Origin: CAWAMD01 sp963783045
Lineage (GTDB): Bacteria; Actinomycetota; Nitriliruptoria; Nitriliruptorales; Nitriliruptoraceae
DNA length: 64,000 nucleotides
Assembly: GCA_963783045.1 (NCBI GenBank)
Contig: CAWAMD010000005.1
Location: forward strand, 620,001 to 684,000
Direction of reading: 5' to 3'
Part shown: positions 1 to 7,626 of the stretch, piece by piece
Layout of the letters: every line of letters starts with the position of its first letter
How positions within the stretch are numbered: the stretch's first letter is position 1
The notes under the pieces: generated by a model
Database searches by the model: none
What the model saw: the letters and a program-made list of their open reading frames with translations, nothing else
Told to the model about the DNA's origin: nothing
Position numbers and translations under genes: made by a program

Positions 1-367
1 GGCCGACGACCGTCTCGTAGGCGATCGCCAGCGTGCCGGCGTCCGCCAGTGCCGTGGTGAGCGGTTCGTCCGCCGCGAGGTGCAGGTAGGTGAACAGGGT
101 CAGGTCGCCGCGGAGGAAGCCGTACTCCTGCGCGATCGGCTCCTTGACCTTCAGGACGAGATCGGACGAGCCCCACGTCTCGGCGGCGTCGGGCGCGATC
201 GTGGCGCCGGCCGCGACGAACTCCTCGTCGCCGATCGACGAGCCCTCGCCCGCCCCCGTCTCGACGACGACCGAGTGACCATCGAGGATCAGCTCACGGA
301 CGCCGGCAGGGGTGATCGCGACCCGGAACTCGCTGTCCTTGACCTCGCGAGGTACGCCGACGTTCAC
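1..367 (-). CDS. ald: Alanine dehydrogenase, N-terminal part (cut by window edge)
   Basis: Catalyses reversible oxidative deamination of L-alanine to pyruvate with NAD+. Only the first 122 codons are in the window; the C-terminal part lies beyond position 1. The N-terminus MNVGVPREVKDSEFRVAITP is the classical opening of the alanine dehydrogenase/PNT family, followed by G(V/I)RELI and the conserved ETGAGEGSSIGDEEF stretch, then KVKEP and TYLHLA. The GTG start at 367 is preceded by AAGGAG at a good distance, which fixes the start. It is co-oriented with the upstream NUDIX gene with a 110-nt gap, so it may have its own promoter. Family assignment is confident. Pyridine nucleotide transhydrogenase alpha subunit is the only close alternative, and the missing C-terminus prevents excluding it formally. 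Confidence 0.9.
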   Translation of the reverse strand, partial: MNVGVPREVKDSEFRVAITPAGVRELILDGHSVVVETGAGEGSSIGDEEFVAAGATIAPDAAETWGSSDLVLKVKEPIAQEYGFLRGDLTLFTYLHLAADEPLTTALADAGTLAIAYETVVG

Positions 368-477
368 GCAGAGGCTCCTTCACCCGACGCTCCGTGTCAT
401 CGTAGTGGCGGCAGCCGCACGGCAGCGGGCGGAGCGGCAGAGAATGCGCCAATCGGACGCGCCGGGACGACCCCGGC

Positions 478-1050
478 TCAGCGGCGGCGGCGCTCGGCGG
501 CGAGCACGAGGCCGATGATCGTCTTCGCGTCGGGCAGCTCGCCCCGGCTGGCCATGAGCACGGCGTCGTCGAAGGCGAGCCGGACGACCTCCATGTCGGC
601 CTCCTCGGCCTTCGGGACGAAGTCCTCGTCGGGGCGTGCCTCCCGGAGACCGGACGCGAGGTAGATCGTCGTGGACTCGGTGGTCCAGCCGGCGGAGTTG
701 TGGAAGGTGACGAGCGGCTGCAGGTCCGTGGCGTCGAGCCCCACCTCCTCGACGAGCTCGCGTCGTGCCGCCTCCTCGGGCTCCTCGTCCTCGTGGTCGA
801 GCTTCCCGGCGGGGATCTCGAGCAGGTAGCGGCCGTGCGGGTGGCGGTACTGCTTGAGCAGGATCACCGACCCGTCGTCGGTCAGCGGCACGACCGCGAC
901 GGCGTCGGGGTGCTCGACGACCTCGCGGTCGCTCACCGAGCCGTCGGGCATCGCCACCTCGTCGACGCGGACCCGGCTGAGCATCCCGTCGTAGGTGGTC
1001 TCGCTGCCGCGGGTCTCGAACCAGGCGGGGCGTGCGTCGGGGTCGGTCAT
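478..1050 (-). CDS. NUDIX hydrolase, ADP-ribose pyrophosphatase type
   Basis: A 190-aa hydrolase of nucleoside-diphosphate-linked metabolites, most likely ADP-ribose. The Nudix box is visible at about residues 78-100 as GKLDHEDEE followed by REL-EE-G, with a G-x6-E spacing that I recall from the mycobacterial ADPRase. The upstream PVVE/EHPDAVAVVPL and LLKQYRHPHGRYLLEIPAG segments are typical of the ADPRase subfamily (dimer with a shared active site). The ATG at 1050 lies 35 nt after the pyrG stop, so it is probably cotranscribed with pyrG. The same pyrG-NUDIX order occurs in M. tuberculosis (Rv1699-Rv1700, from memory). Exact substrate is inference. Confidence 0.9.
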   Translation of the reverse strand: MTDPDARPAWFETRGSETTYDGMLSRVRVDEVAMPDGSVSDREVVEHPDAVAVVPLTDDGSVILLKQYRHPHGRYLLEIPAGKLDHEDEEPEEAARRELVEEVGLDATDLQPLVTFHNSAGWTTESTTIYLASGLREARPDEDFVPKAEEADMEVVRLAFDDAVLMASRGELPDAKTIIGLVLAAERRRR

Positions 1051-1085
1051 GCTGGCTCCCGGACGGATCGGCAGGGGGCGGGTCG

Positions 1086-2831
1086 CTACAGGTCGGAGGG
1101 CGCGAAGTCGCTGGCCTCGAACTCGACGGCCTGCTCGAGCTCGGCGGCGGTGGGCTCGTCGAGCTCGACCGGCAGCTGACCGCTCGTCTCCCGCCGGCGC
1201 TGGTGCGCAGCCGCCACGAACCCGTCGAAGAGCGGGTGCGGGCGGTTCGGCCGGGACTTGAGCTCGGGGTGGGCCTGGGTCGCGACGAACCACGGGTGGT
1301 CGGGCAGCTCGATGAACTCGACGAGCCGGTCGTCGGGCGAGACGCCCGAGAAGATCATGCCGTGCTCCTCGAAGCGCGTCCGGTAGCGGTTGTTGAACTC
1401 GAAGCGGTGCCGGTGGCGCTCGTAGATGACCGGTTCGCCGTAGGCGGCACGGGTCCTCGTGCCCTCCTTGAGCTTCGCGGGGTAGGCACCGAGCCGCATC
1501 GTGCCGCCCTTGTCCTGCACGTCGCGCTGGTCGGGCATGAGGTCGATGACCGGGTCCGGCGTGTTCGGCTCGAACTCCGAGGAGTGGGCGTAGGGCAGGC
1601 CGACGACGTTGCGTCCGAACTCGATGACCGCCGACTGCAGGCCCAGGCACAGTCCGAGGAAGGGCACCTCGTGGACGCGGGCGAACTGCGCGGCGAGGAT
1701 CTTGCCCTCCACGCCCCGGACTCCGAAGCCGCCCGGCACGAGGATGCCGTCGCAGCGGCCGAGGAGCGCCTCGACCTCCTCGGGTTCGAAGTCGTCGGCC
1801 GAGACCCAGCGCAGCTCGATGTCGACGCCGTTCCTGATCCCGGCGTGGCGCAGCGACTCGACGACGGACAGGTAGGCGTCGGGCAGCCCCACGTACTTGC
1901 CGACGATGGCGATCCGGACCGACTCACGGGCGGCGTACACGCGCCGGACGATCGACTCCCACTCACGCATGTCGGGCTCGGCATCGGGCAGGTGCAGGCG
2001 CTTGGCGACCACCCGGTCGAGGCCTTCCTCGCGCATGGCGAGGGGGACCTCGTACAGCGAGGCACGGTCGACGGCGGCGACGACCGCGTCGACGTCGACA
2101 TCCGACTGCATGGCGACCTTGCGCCGCAGCGGCTCGTCGATCTCCCGATCACAGCGCAGGACCAGCACGTCCGGCTGGATACCGATGGAGCGCAGCTCAC
2201 GGACGGAGTGCTGCGCCGGCTTGGTCTTCAGCTCGCCGGCCGCGGAGATGTAGGGCACGAGCGCGACGTGGATGTAGCAGATGTTCTCGCGCCCCACGTC
2301 GAAGCGCAGCTGCCGGATCGCCTCGAGGAACGGCAGGCCCTCGATGTCACCGACGGTCCCGCCGACCTCGGTGATGACGACGTCCACGTCCTCGGCGACC
2401 GCGTGGATGCGGTCCTTGATCTCGTTGGTGATGTGGGGGATGACCTGGACGGTCTTGCCGAGGTAGTCGCCGCGGCGCTCCTTCGTGATGACCGACGACC
2501 AGATCTGCCCGGAGGACACCGACGAGCCGCGGTGGAGGTTGCGATCGATGAACCGCTCGTAGTGGCCGAGGTCGAGGTCGGTCTCGCCGCCGTCCTCGGT
2601 GACGAACACCTCCCCGTGCTCGAACGGGTTCATCGTGCCCGGATCGACGTTGATGTAGGGGTCGAGCTTCTGCAGGGTCACCTGCAGCCCGCGGGAGGTC
2701 AGCAGCCGCCCGAGCGACGCGGCGGTGATGCCCTTGCCGAGCGCCGACGACACACCGCCGGTGACGAAGACGTACTTCACGGGCTGACCCGTCGTCGGTC
2801 CGACAGGCAGGTGGTCGAGGCTGTTCACCAC
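1086..2831 (-). CDS. pyrG: CTP synthase
   Basis: Makes CTP from UTP, ATP and glutamine; last step of de novo pyrimidine nucleotide synthesis. The synthetase domain opens with KYVFVTGGVSSALGKGITAA and LQKLDPYINVDPGTMNP, followed by HGEVFVTEDGGETDLDLGHYERF. The C-terminal class I glutamine amidotransferase domain shows the GLCLGLQ nucleophile (Cys) and a late His/Glu pair near QAHPELKSRP. I chose the GTG at 2831 because a GGAGG lies 9 nt upstream. It gives a 17-residue N-terminal extension before KYVF, as several actinobacterial CTP synthases have. The GTG at 2780 (564 aa) is the conservative alternative but lacks a good ribosome-binding site. A promoter (TTGCTC-N17-TACCGT) and two identical 12-bp palindromes lie upstream. 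Confidence 0.95.
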   Translation of the reverse strand: MVNSLDHLPVGPTTGQPVKYVFVTGGVSSALGKGITAASLGRLLTSRGLQVTLQKLDPYINVDPGTMNPFEHGEVFVTEDGGETDLDLGHYERFIDRNLHRGSSVSSGQIWSSVITKERRGDYLGKTVQVIPHITNEIKDRIHAVAEDVDVVITEVGGTVGDIEGLPFLEAIRQLRFDVGRENICYIHVALVPYISAAGELKTKPAQHSVRELRSIGIQPDVLVLRCDREIDEPLRRKVAMQSDVDVDAVVAAVDRASLYEVPLAMREEGLDRVVAKRLHLPDAEPDMREWESIVRRVYAARESVRIAIVGKYVGLPDAYLSVVESLRHAGIRNGVDIELRWVSADDFEPEEVEALLGRCDGILVPGGFGVRGVEGKILAAQFARVHEVPFLGLCLGLQSAVIEFGRNVVGLPYAHSSEFEPNTPDPVIDLMPDQRDVQDKGGTMRLGAYPAKLKEGTRTRAAYGEPVIYERHRHRFEFNNRYRTRFEEHGMIFSGVSPDDRLVEFIELPDHPWFVATQAHPELKSRPNRPHPLFDGFVAAAHQRRRETSGQLPVELDEPTAAELEQAVEFEASDFAPSDL

Positions 2832-2886
2832 GGGCTGCGCCCTCCAGGATCGGCCGCACGTCAGGCCGCCGGGCGCGGCCCACACG

Positions 2887-2915
2887 ACGGTAGCGGCGCC
2901 CCACGGCGGGAGCAA
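2887..2915 (-). promoter_or_regulatory. Candidate promoter of pyrG
   Basis: Reading the minus strand, a -35 TTGCTC (2915-2910) and a -10 TACCGT (2892-2887) are separated by exactly 17 bases. The same -10 hexamer occurs in rrn P1 of this window. Predicted transcription would start near 2880, about 50 nt before the GTG start of pyrG. This is pattern recognition only. Confidence 0.45.
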
Positions 2916-2952
2916 CGAGGGACGATCCCGCCCGCACCCCCTCACCACGCAG

Positions 2953-3000
2953 CGCACTAGTGCGTCCGCGCACGTACGCGTATCGCAACGCACTAGTGCG
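2953..3000. repeat. Pair of identical 12-bp perfect palindromes (CGCACTAGTGCG)
   Basis: CGCACTAGTGCG occurs at 2953-2964 and again at 2989-3000, 36 bp centre to centre, with a 24-bp GC-rich spacer. Each is a perfect 12-bp inverted repeat with no loop and contains CTAG, which is expected to be rare in such GC-rich DNA. The pair begins 7 bp beyond the stop codon of the M23-like gene and ends about 40 bp upstream of the candidate pyrG -35 box. Paired dyads in this position fit a two-site operator bound by a dimeric regulator. The regulator is unknown. Confidence 0.6.
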
Positions 3001-3007
3001 GCGAGGG

Positions 3008-3829
3008 TCAGCCCACCGGGACCGGGGCGTCGGCCGCCTTCACCTCGATGTGGACGTGCGGGGGCAGCGTCTGGTCGAAGTAGTTGTCGATCTGGCTCGA
3101 GAACGGGAAGACGTTCGCATGGTCGGCCAGCAGCGTCTCGCCGGCACGCAGCCGGTCGCCGACGGCGACGTGGACGCCGACGACGTGGATGAGCACGACG
3201 CGGAGGTCGGGCCGCGCGTCGGGCCGGATCTCGATGCGCGTGTCCGGGTACTTCCCGTAGAGCTGGTAGGGCCGCACGTCGGTGACGACGCCGTCGACGA
3301 TCGCGTGGACCGGCTGGTCCGCACGCAGCGCCACGTCGACCGCGGAGGTGGCGCCCTGCGGACGGCCGCGCGACGCCTCGACGACGTACTCCGGGCCGGC
3401 GGGGTCGGTGGGTGGCGCGGTGAACTTCGTGCGGTTGTCGTTGGCGATGGAGTCGCCGACCGGGGTGAAGTCGAGCGCGGACGGGTACGAGGCCTCGTGG
3501 AACCCGACGAGCAGCGCGCCCTCGTTGGGCAGGACCAGCCGGACGCCGTCGTGCGTCGCGAACACCGGCGGCAGCGCGGTGGAGGCACGGGTGTTCGCGG
3601 CCGCCTCCGGCGGCGGCGTGGTGGCCCGCTGGACCTCGGCGGCCGACGCCGCACGCGCCGCCCCGCCGGCGCGTCCGGCCCAGGCGGCGGGGAGCAGGAT
3701 GAGGCCGAGCAGCGCGACCCCGGCCGGCAGGCTGTAGCGGCGCCGGCGCCGACGCCGGCCGAACATCGGGCGGGCCGATCCCCTCCCGGTCGCCAGCTGG
3801 TGGCCGATGGTGTGGTGGGCGCGGTTCAT
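3008..3829 (-). CDS. Secreted M23-like (LytM fold) protein, probably non-catalytic
   Basis: Predicted exported protein of 273 aa (from ATG 3829) or 252 aa (from ATG 3766, MFGRRRRRRRYSLPAG). An Arg-rich n-region is followed by a hydrophobic segment VALLGLILLPAAWA, a signal peptide or anchor. The C-terminal half resembles a LytM/M23 beta-barrel: SAVDVALRADQPVHAIVDGVV matches the H-x3-D/ADG-V region and HVHIEV matches the H-x-H zinc motif near the end. The first zinc-ligand His is replaced (Thr precedes SAVD), so metallopeptidase activity is doubtful, as in regulatory LytM-domain proteins. It lies between recN and pyrG, where mycobacteria carry an unrelated envelope gene. Start choice is uncertain. 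Confidence 0.7.
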   Translation of the reverse strand: MNRAHHTIGHQLATGRGSARPMFGRRRRRRRYSLPAGVALLGLILLPAAWAGRAGGAARAASAAEVQRATTPPPEAAANTRASTALPPVFATHDGVRLVLPNEGALLVGFHEASYPSALDFTPVGDSIANDNRTKFTAPPTDPAGPEYVVEASRGRPQGATSAVDVALRADQPVHAIVDGVVTDVRPYQLYGKYPDTRIEIRPDARPDLRVVLIHVVGVHVAVGDRLRAGETLLADHANVFPFSSQIDNYFDQTLPPHVHIEVKAADAPVPVG

Positions 3830-3959
3830 GCGCAGCACGCACTCCGGTTGGCAGTCGATGTCGCGCGGACCGTACCCGGACGGGCGTGTCGCTCCAACGA
3901 GGCATGACCGTATGCCCCGTGCGGGCTGGTCACCCGACGGACGCAGCGGCGAGTCGCCG

Positions 3960-5633
3960 TCAGCCGGCCCGGCGCGACCGCGCGTCCGTGAGCAGATCCT
4001 GCGCATGGCGCCGGGCGGCCTCGCGGGTGGCGTCGCCCGACAGCATCCGTGACAGCTCCGCGACGCGGTCGTCCTCGGCGACCTGTCGTCCGGTGGTGAC
4101 GGTCCGTCCCCCGCTGAGCCCCTTCTCGACGACGTAGTGCGCGTCGGCGAACGCCGCGAGCTGGGCGAGGTGGGTGACGCAGAGGACCTGCCGGCCGCCA
4201 CGGTCGCGGCCGCCGGCGGCGAGCCGGGCGAGCTTCTCGCCGACGGCCATGGCGGTCGCCCCGCCGATCCCGGCGTCGACCTCGTCGAAGACGAGCACCC
4301 GCGCGTCGTCCACGTCGGCGAGCGCGACCTCGACGGCCAGCGACACGCGTGACCGCTCGCCGCCGGAGGCGGCCCTGGCCAGCGGTGCGGCCGGCTCACC
4401 GGGGTTCGCCGCGAGCAGGAAGGTGATCCGGTCCGCGCCGTCCGTACCCAGCGCGGGTGCCTCCTCGATCGCCACCGTGAAGGCGGCGTGGGGCATCGCG
4501 AGGTCGGCGAGGTGGCCGGTGACGGTCGCGGCGAGCCGCTCCGCCGCCGCATGCCGTCCGCGGGTCACGTCGGCGGCGAGGCGCCGAGCCTCGGCCTCCT
4601 GGGTGGCCGCGAGCTCGTGCAGGCCCGCGGCGTCGGTCTCCTCCTGCTCGAGCGTGGAGAGCCGCGCCGCCGCGTCACGCTCGTAGGCGAGGATCGCGTC
4701 CACCCCGTCGCCGTACTTGCGCTCGAGCCCGGTGAGCAGCACCTGGCGCTGGCGCAACTCCTCCAGCCGCTCCGGGTCGGCCTCGATGGACTCGCCGAAC
4801 CGTCGCAGATCGGCGGCGAGGTCGGTCGCCTCGGCGGCGAGCCCCACCGCCCGCTGCTGCAGGTCGGCCAGGTCACGGTCCTCGAGGCGCAGGCGACGCA
4901 GCGTCTCGACGGCCACGCCGAGCGGATCGCCGGCGCCCTCCGCGCCGAGCGCCGCGGACGCCTGGGCCATGGCGAGGTGGAGCTCCTCCGCGTGCTCGAG
5001 CAGCGCGAGATCCTCGGCCAGCCGGCTGTCGGTGTCCGGGTCGAGCCGGGCCTGCGCGATCTCGCCGACCTCGTGGCGCAGCCGGTCGATCTCGCGTGCC
5101 CGCTCCCGGGCGTCGTCCTCGAGCTGGTCGATGCGTCCGACCGTGTCCCGCCAGGCCCGGTACGCCTCCCGGTAGACCGTCAGGGTGCGGGCGTGCGGAT
5201 CGCCGGCGAACTGGTCGAGGAGGTTGCGCTGGACATCGGGCCGGGACAGGCGCGCGTGCTCCCCCTGCGCGTGGACCTCGACCCAGCTGCCGAGCACCTC
5301 CGCGAGGGCGGACACCGGGGCGAGTCGGCCGTTGATGCGCGCCCGGCTGCGGCCGTCGGCCGGGATCTCACGGCTGACCACGAGCTCCTCCCCGCCACCC
5401 CACTCGGAGGCGGTCGGCGGGGCCGGCGCCACGATGGCGTCCACGAGGGCGGCCTCCGCACCGGCACGGACGAGCGCGCTGTCCGACCGCTCCCCGAGCA
5501 GCAGCTGCAGCGCGGTGACCAGCATGGTCTTGCCGGCACCCGTCTCGCCCGTCACGACGGTGAGCCCCGGCGACAGACGCAGGCTCGCGTCCTCGATGAC
5601 GCCGAGGCCGCTGATGTGCAGCTCCTCGATCAC
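3960..5633 (-). CDS. recN: DNA repair protein RecN
   Basis: SMC-like ATPase that binds and bridges DNA ends during recombinational double-strand-break repair. It has 557 aa, the normal family length. The N-terminus IEELHISGLGVIEDA leads into a Walker A GETGAGKT at residues 29-36 and LLLGERSDSALVR. The middle, about residues 150-400, is long alpha-helical/coiled-coil with DARERAREIDRLRHEV-like heptads. The ABC signature SGGERSRVSLAVE and Walker B VLVFDEVDAGIGG are near residue 430-470, followed by the typical LCVTHLAQLAAFAD. GTG start at 5633 follows GAGGGAG. It is downstream of nadK on the same strand, as in the conserved tlyA-nadK-recN cluster. Confidence 0.97.
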   Translation of the reverse strand: MIEELHISGLGVIEDASLRLSPGLTVVTGETGAGKTMLVTALQLLLGERSDSALVRAGAEAALVDAIVAPAPPTASEWGGGEELVVSREIPADGRSRARINGRLAPVSALAEVLGSWVEVHAQGEHARLSRPDVQRNLLDQFAGDPHARTLTVYREAYRAWRDTVGRIDQLEDDARERAREIDRLRHEVGEIAQARLDPDTDSRLAEDLALLEHAEELHLAMAQASAALGAEGAGDPLGVAVETLRRLRLEDRDLADLQQRAVGLAAEATDLAADLRRFGESIEADPERLEELRQRQVLLTGLERKYGDGVDAILAYERDAAARLSTLEQEETDAAGLHELAATQEAEARRLAADVTRGRHAAAERLAATVTGHLADLAMPHAAFTVAIEEAPALGTDGADRITFLLAANPGEPAAPLARAASGGERSRVSLAVEVALADVDDARVLVFDEVDAGIGGATAMAVGEKLARLAAGGRDRGGRQVLCVTHLAQLAAFADAHYVVEKGLSGGRTVTTGRQVAEDDRVAELSRMLSGDATREAARRHAQDLLTDARSRRAG

Positions 5634-5746
5634 GGTCGCGCTCCCTCGTCAGAAGGATCGACACGCACCGGGCACCGCCCGGCGCGTCCAGGGCGGCATC
5701 AGAGTACGACAGGGACGCGTCCGCCCCGACGAGGCCCGGCGCCCGG

Positions 5747-6598
5747 CTAGTGGAGACCGAACTTCCGTCGCACGAGCCCGTAGAACTCGAGCAGCCCGAC
5801 GCGTGCCAGGCGCACGGGTGTCGCCCCGCCGACGGCGACGACGGCGCCGCCCGGTGGCACGATGACCGGCTGGCGGCCGTCGCAGCTGACGATCGCCGGC
5901 TCCTGCTGATCGAGGATCCGGATGCGCACGTGCTCTTCCACGCCGGTCACGAGCGTGCGGTCGAAGAGCGTGTGCGGCGCGATCGGGACGACGAGCGTCG
6001 CGTCCACCCGGGGCGAGACGATCGGTCCGCCGGCCGAGAGGGCGTAGGCGGTCGACCCGGTGGAGGTGGCGACGACGAGCGCGTCGGCCGGCACCTTCGC
6101 GAACAGGGTCTCGCCCACGTACACGTCCATGAGCAGCAGCCGCTGGCGGGCCGACTTCTCGATGGACACCTCGTTGATCGCCCAGCCGGCGTCCATCCGG
6201 TTGCCGTGCTCGTCCTCGATCGTCACCGCGAGCGTGGACCGCTCCTCGACGCTGTAGTCCCCGGCGGCCACGGCCCGCAGGGCGCTGCCGAGGTCGTCCA
6301 GCTCGACCTCGGCCAGGAACCCGAGCCGCCCGAGGTTGACACCGAGGACGGGGACGCCGTCGTCTCGGCACAGGTGGGCGGCACGCAGGAACGTTCCGTC
6401 ACCGCCGAAGGACACGGCGAGATCGAGACCGTGCGCGAACTCGTCGGGTTCGACGACCGGGGCCGGCACCTGCTCGGGGTCGTCGCCCAGCCGCGCCACG
6501 ACCACGTCGACACCGAGGTCGTGCAGCAGCCGTGCGCCCTCGGCGGCGGCACCGAGCGATTCCTCGCGCCCCGAGTGGACGACCAGCCCGATCTTCAC
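5747..6598 (-). CDS. nadK: NAD kinase
   Basis: Phosphorylates NAD+ to NADP+ in the cytoplasm. It has 283 aa. The diagnostic GGDGT motif is at residues 65-69, followed by GVNLGRLGFL, the NE-S catalytic region (INEVSIEKS) and the glycine-rich TSTGSTAYALSAGGPIV segment. GTG start at 6598 has GGAGG six bases upstream. It starts 18 nt after the tlyA stop and precedes recN, so tlyA-nadK-recN looks like one transcription unit. Short N-terminus compared with mycobacterial NadK is not a concern because the fold begins with KIGLVVH. Confidence 0.97.
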   Translation of the reverse strand: MKIGLVVHSGREESLGAAAEGARLLHDLGVDVVVARLGDDPEQVPAPVVEPDEFAHGLDLAVSFGGDGTFLRAAHLCRDDGVPVLGVNLGRLGFLAEVELDDLGSALRAVAAGDYSVEERSTLAVTIEDEHGNRMDAGWAINEVSIEKSARQRLLLMDVYVGETLFAKVPADALVVATSTGSTAYALSAGGPIVSPRVDATLVVPIAPHTLFDRTLVTGVEEHVRIRILDQQEPAIVSCDGRQPVIVPPGGAVVAVGGATPVRLARVGLLEFYGLVRRKFGLH

Positions 6599-6616
6599 GG
6601 CGCCTCCCTGACGGTC

Positions 6617-7453
6617 TCATGCCTGTGCGCGCAACCGCTCCCCCGCAGCCACCGCCGCCTCGATCTGCTCCGGCGGCGTGACCGGTCCCGCCCCCACCGC
6701 GGCGTGGACCGTGAGGTGGGCGAGGAACTCCACGTTGCCGGCCGGGCCGAGCAGTGGCGACGGGGTGACGGCGAACCCCCGCCACCCTACCGCCGCAGCC
6801 GCAGCCGCCACCTCGGACAGCACCCGCCGCCAGACCGTGGGGTCCCGGACGACCCCGCCCTTGCCCACGTCCGCACGCGCCGCCTCGAACTGTGGCTTGA
6901 CCAGGACGACCGCCTCGGCGTCGTCGCTGCCGAGCCGGCGCAGGACGGGCAGCACGAGCTGCAGCGCGATGAACGACACGTCGCACACGATCAGGTCAGG
7001 TGGTGGGTCGCCGACCAGCGCGGGCGTCACGTCGCGGATGTTCGTGCGCTCGTGGATGGCGACCCGGTCGTCGGTGCGCAGACGCTCGTGGACCTGGCCG
7101 TAGCCGACGTCGACCGCGACGACGTGCGCCGCCCCGTGCTGCAGCAGACAGTCGGTGAACCCGCCCGTGGACACGCCGGCGTCGAGGCAGCGTCGGTCTG
7201 CGGGGTCGACATCGAACGCCTCGAGCCCGTGGGCGAGCTTCTCGCCGCCCCGGCTGACATACGTCCGCGGCGGCGCCTCGAGACCGAGCGCCTGCCCGGC
7301 GTGGACCTGCGTCGCCGGCTTGAGCCCCGGGGCGCCGTCGACCGTCACGAGTCCGGCGCGGATCGCCTCCTGCGCCTCGGTACGCGAAGCGACGAGGCCA
7401 CGGCGCACCAGCTCCGCGTCCAGGCGACGGCGTCGCTGCTTGCCCGTGCTCAG
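6617..7453 (-). CDS. tlyA: TlyA family rRNA (cytidine-2'-O)-methyltransferase
   Basis: 2'-O-methylates cytidines in 16S and 23S rRNA in the mycobacterial homologue and underlies capreomycin susceptibility there. An N-terminal S4 RNA-binding domain (RRRRLDAELVRRGLVASRTEA) precedes an FtsJ-like Rossmann methyltransferase with CLDAGVSTGGFTD (SAM loop), VAVDVGYGQ, VCDVSFI and VLVKPQFE. The S4 domain begins upstream of the first good start codon (GTG 7408). The reading frame extends cleanly to a CTG at 7453 whose last two bases overlap the TGA of the preceding gene (CTGA). I therefore extend the gene to 7453 as a possible CTG start. The conservative start is GTG 7408 (263 aa), which would clip the S4 domain. 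Confidence 0.85.
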   Translation of the reverse strand: MSTGKQRRRRLDAELVRRGLVASRTEAQEAIRAGLVTVDGAPGLKPATQVHAGQALGLEAPPRTYVSRGGEKLAHGLEAFDVDPADRRCLDAGVSTGGFTDCLLQHGAAHVVAVDVGYGQVHERLRTDDRVAIHERTNIRDVTPALVGDPPPDLIVCDVSFIALQLVLPVLRRLGSDDAEAVVLVKPQFEAARADVGKGGVVRDPTVWRRVLSEVAAAAAAVGWRGFAVTPSPLLGPAGNVEFLAHLTVHAAVGAGPVTPPEQIEAAVAAGERLRAQA

Positions 7454-7626
7454 ACCTCTTCGAGCGCGTTCAGCTCGGCCACGAGGGCCTCGTGGGCGGA
7501 CTCGAACAGCGCGGGACGCTCGGCGAGGGGGACCTCGTCGAGCTGCTCGAGACGCGCGCGGACCTCGCCCAGCGCGTCGTCGCCCGGTGGCGCGGACGCC
7601 GGCCGGGGCTCCGTCCCGTCGGTCAC
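7450..7626 (-). CDS. Small acidic protein of the tlyA cluster
   Basis: A 58-aa acidic protein, predicted cytoplasmic, with a mostly helical second half (EVRARLEQLDEVPLAERPALFESAHEALVAELNALEEV). GTG start at 7626 is preceded by GGGAG and overlaps the stop of the upstream phasin-like gene (GTGA); its own TGA overlaps the possible CTG start of tlyA. A similarly sized short protein sits just upstream of tlyA in M. tuberculosis (Rv1693, from memory), which supports a real conserved gene. The helix-loop-helix pattern with Leu/Ala heptads suggests a small coiled-coil binder. Function is unknown. Confidence 0.75.
   Translation of the reverse strand: MTDGTEPRPASAPPGDDALGEVRARLEQLDEVPLAERPALFESAHEALVAELNALEEV

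Larger units (their letters stand above)
2832..3007. other. pyrG upstream spacer
   Basis: 176 nt holding the candidate pyrG promoter and the paired palindromes; no coding sequence is supported. Confidence 0.6.

Noticed and set aside
1032..2960. Long plus-strand reading frame opposite pyrG
   Set aside because: Antisense shadow of a clear CTP synthase; composition is Arg/Val/Asp-rich as expected for the complementary frame.
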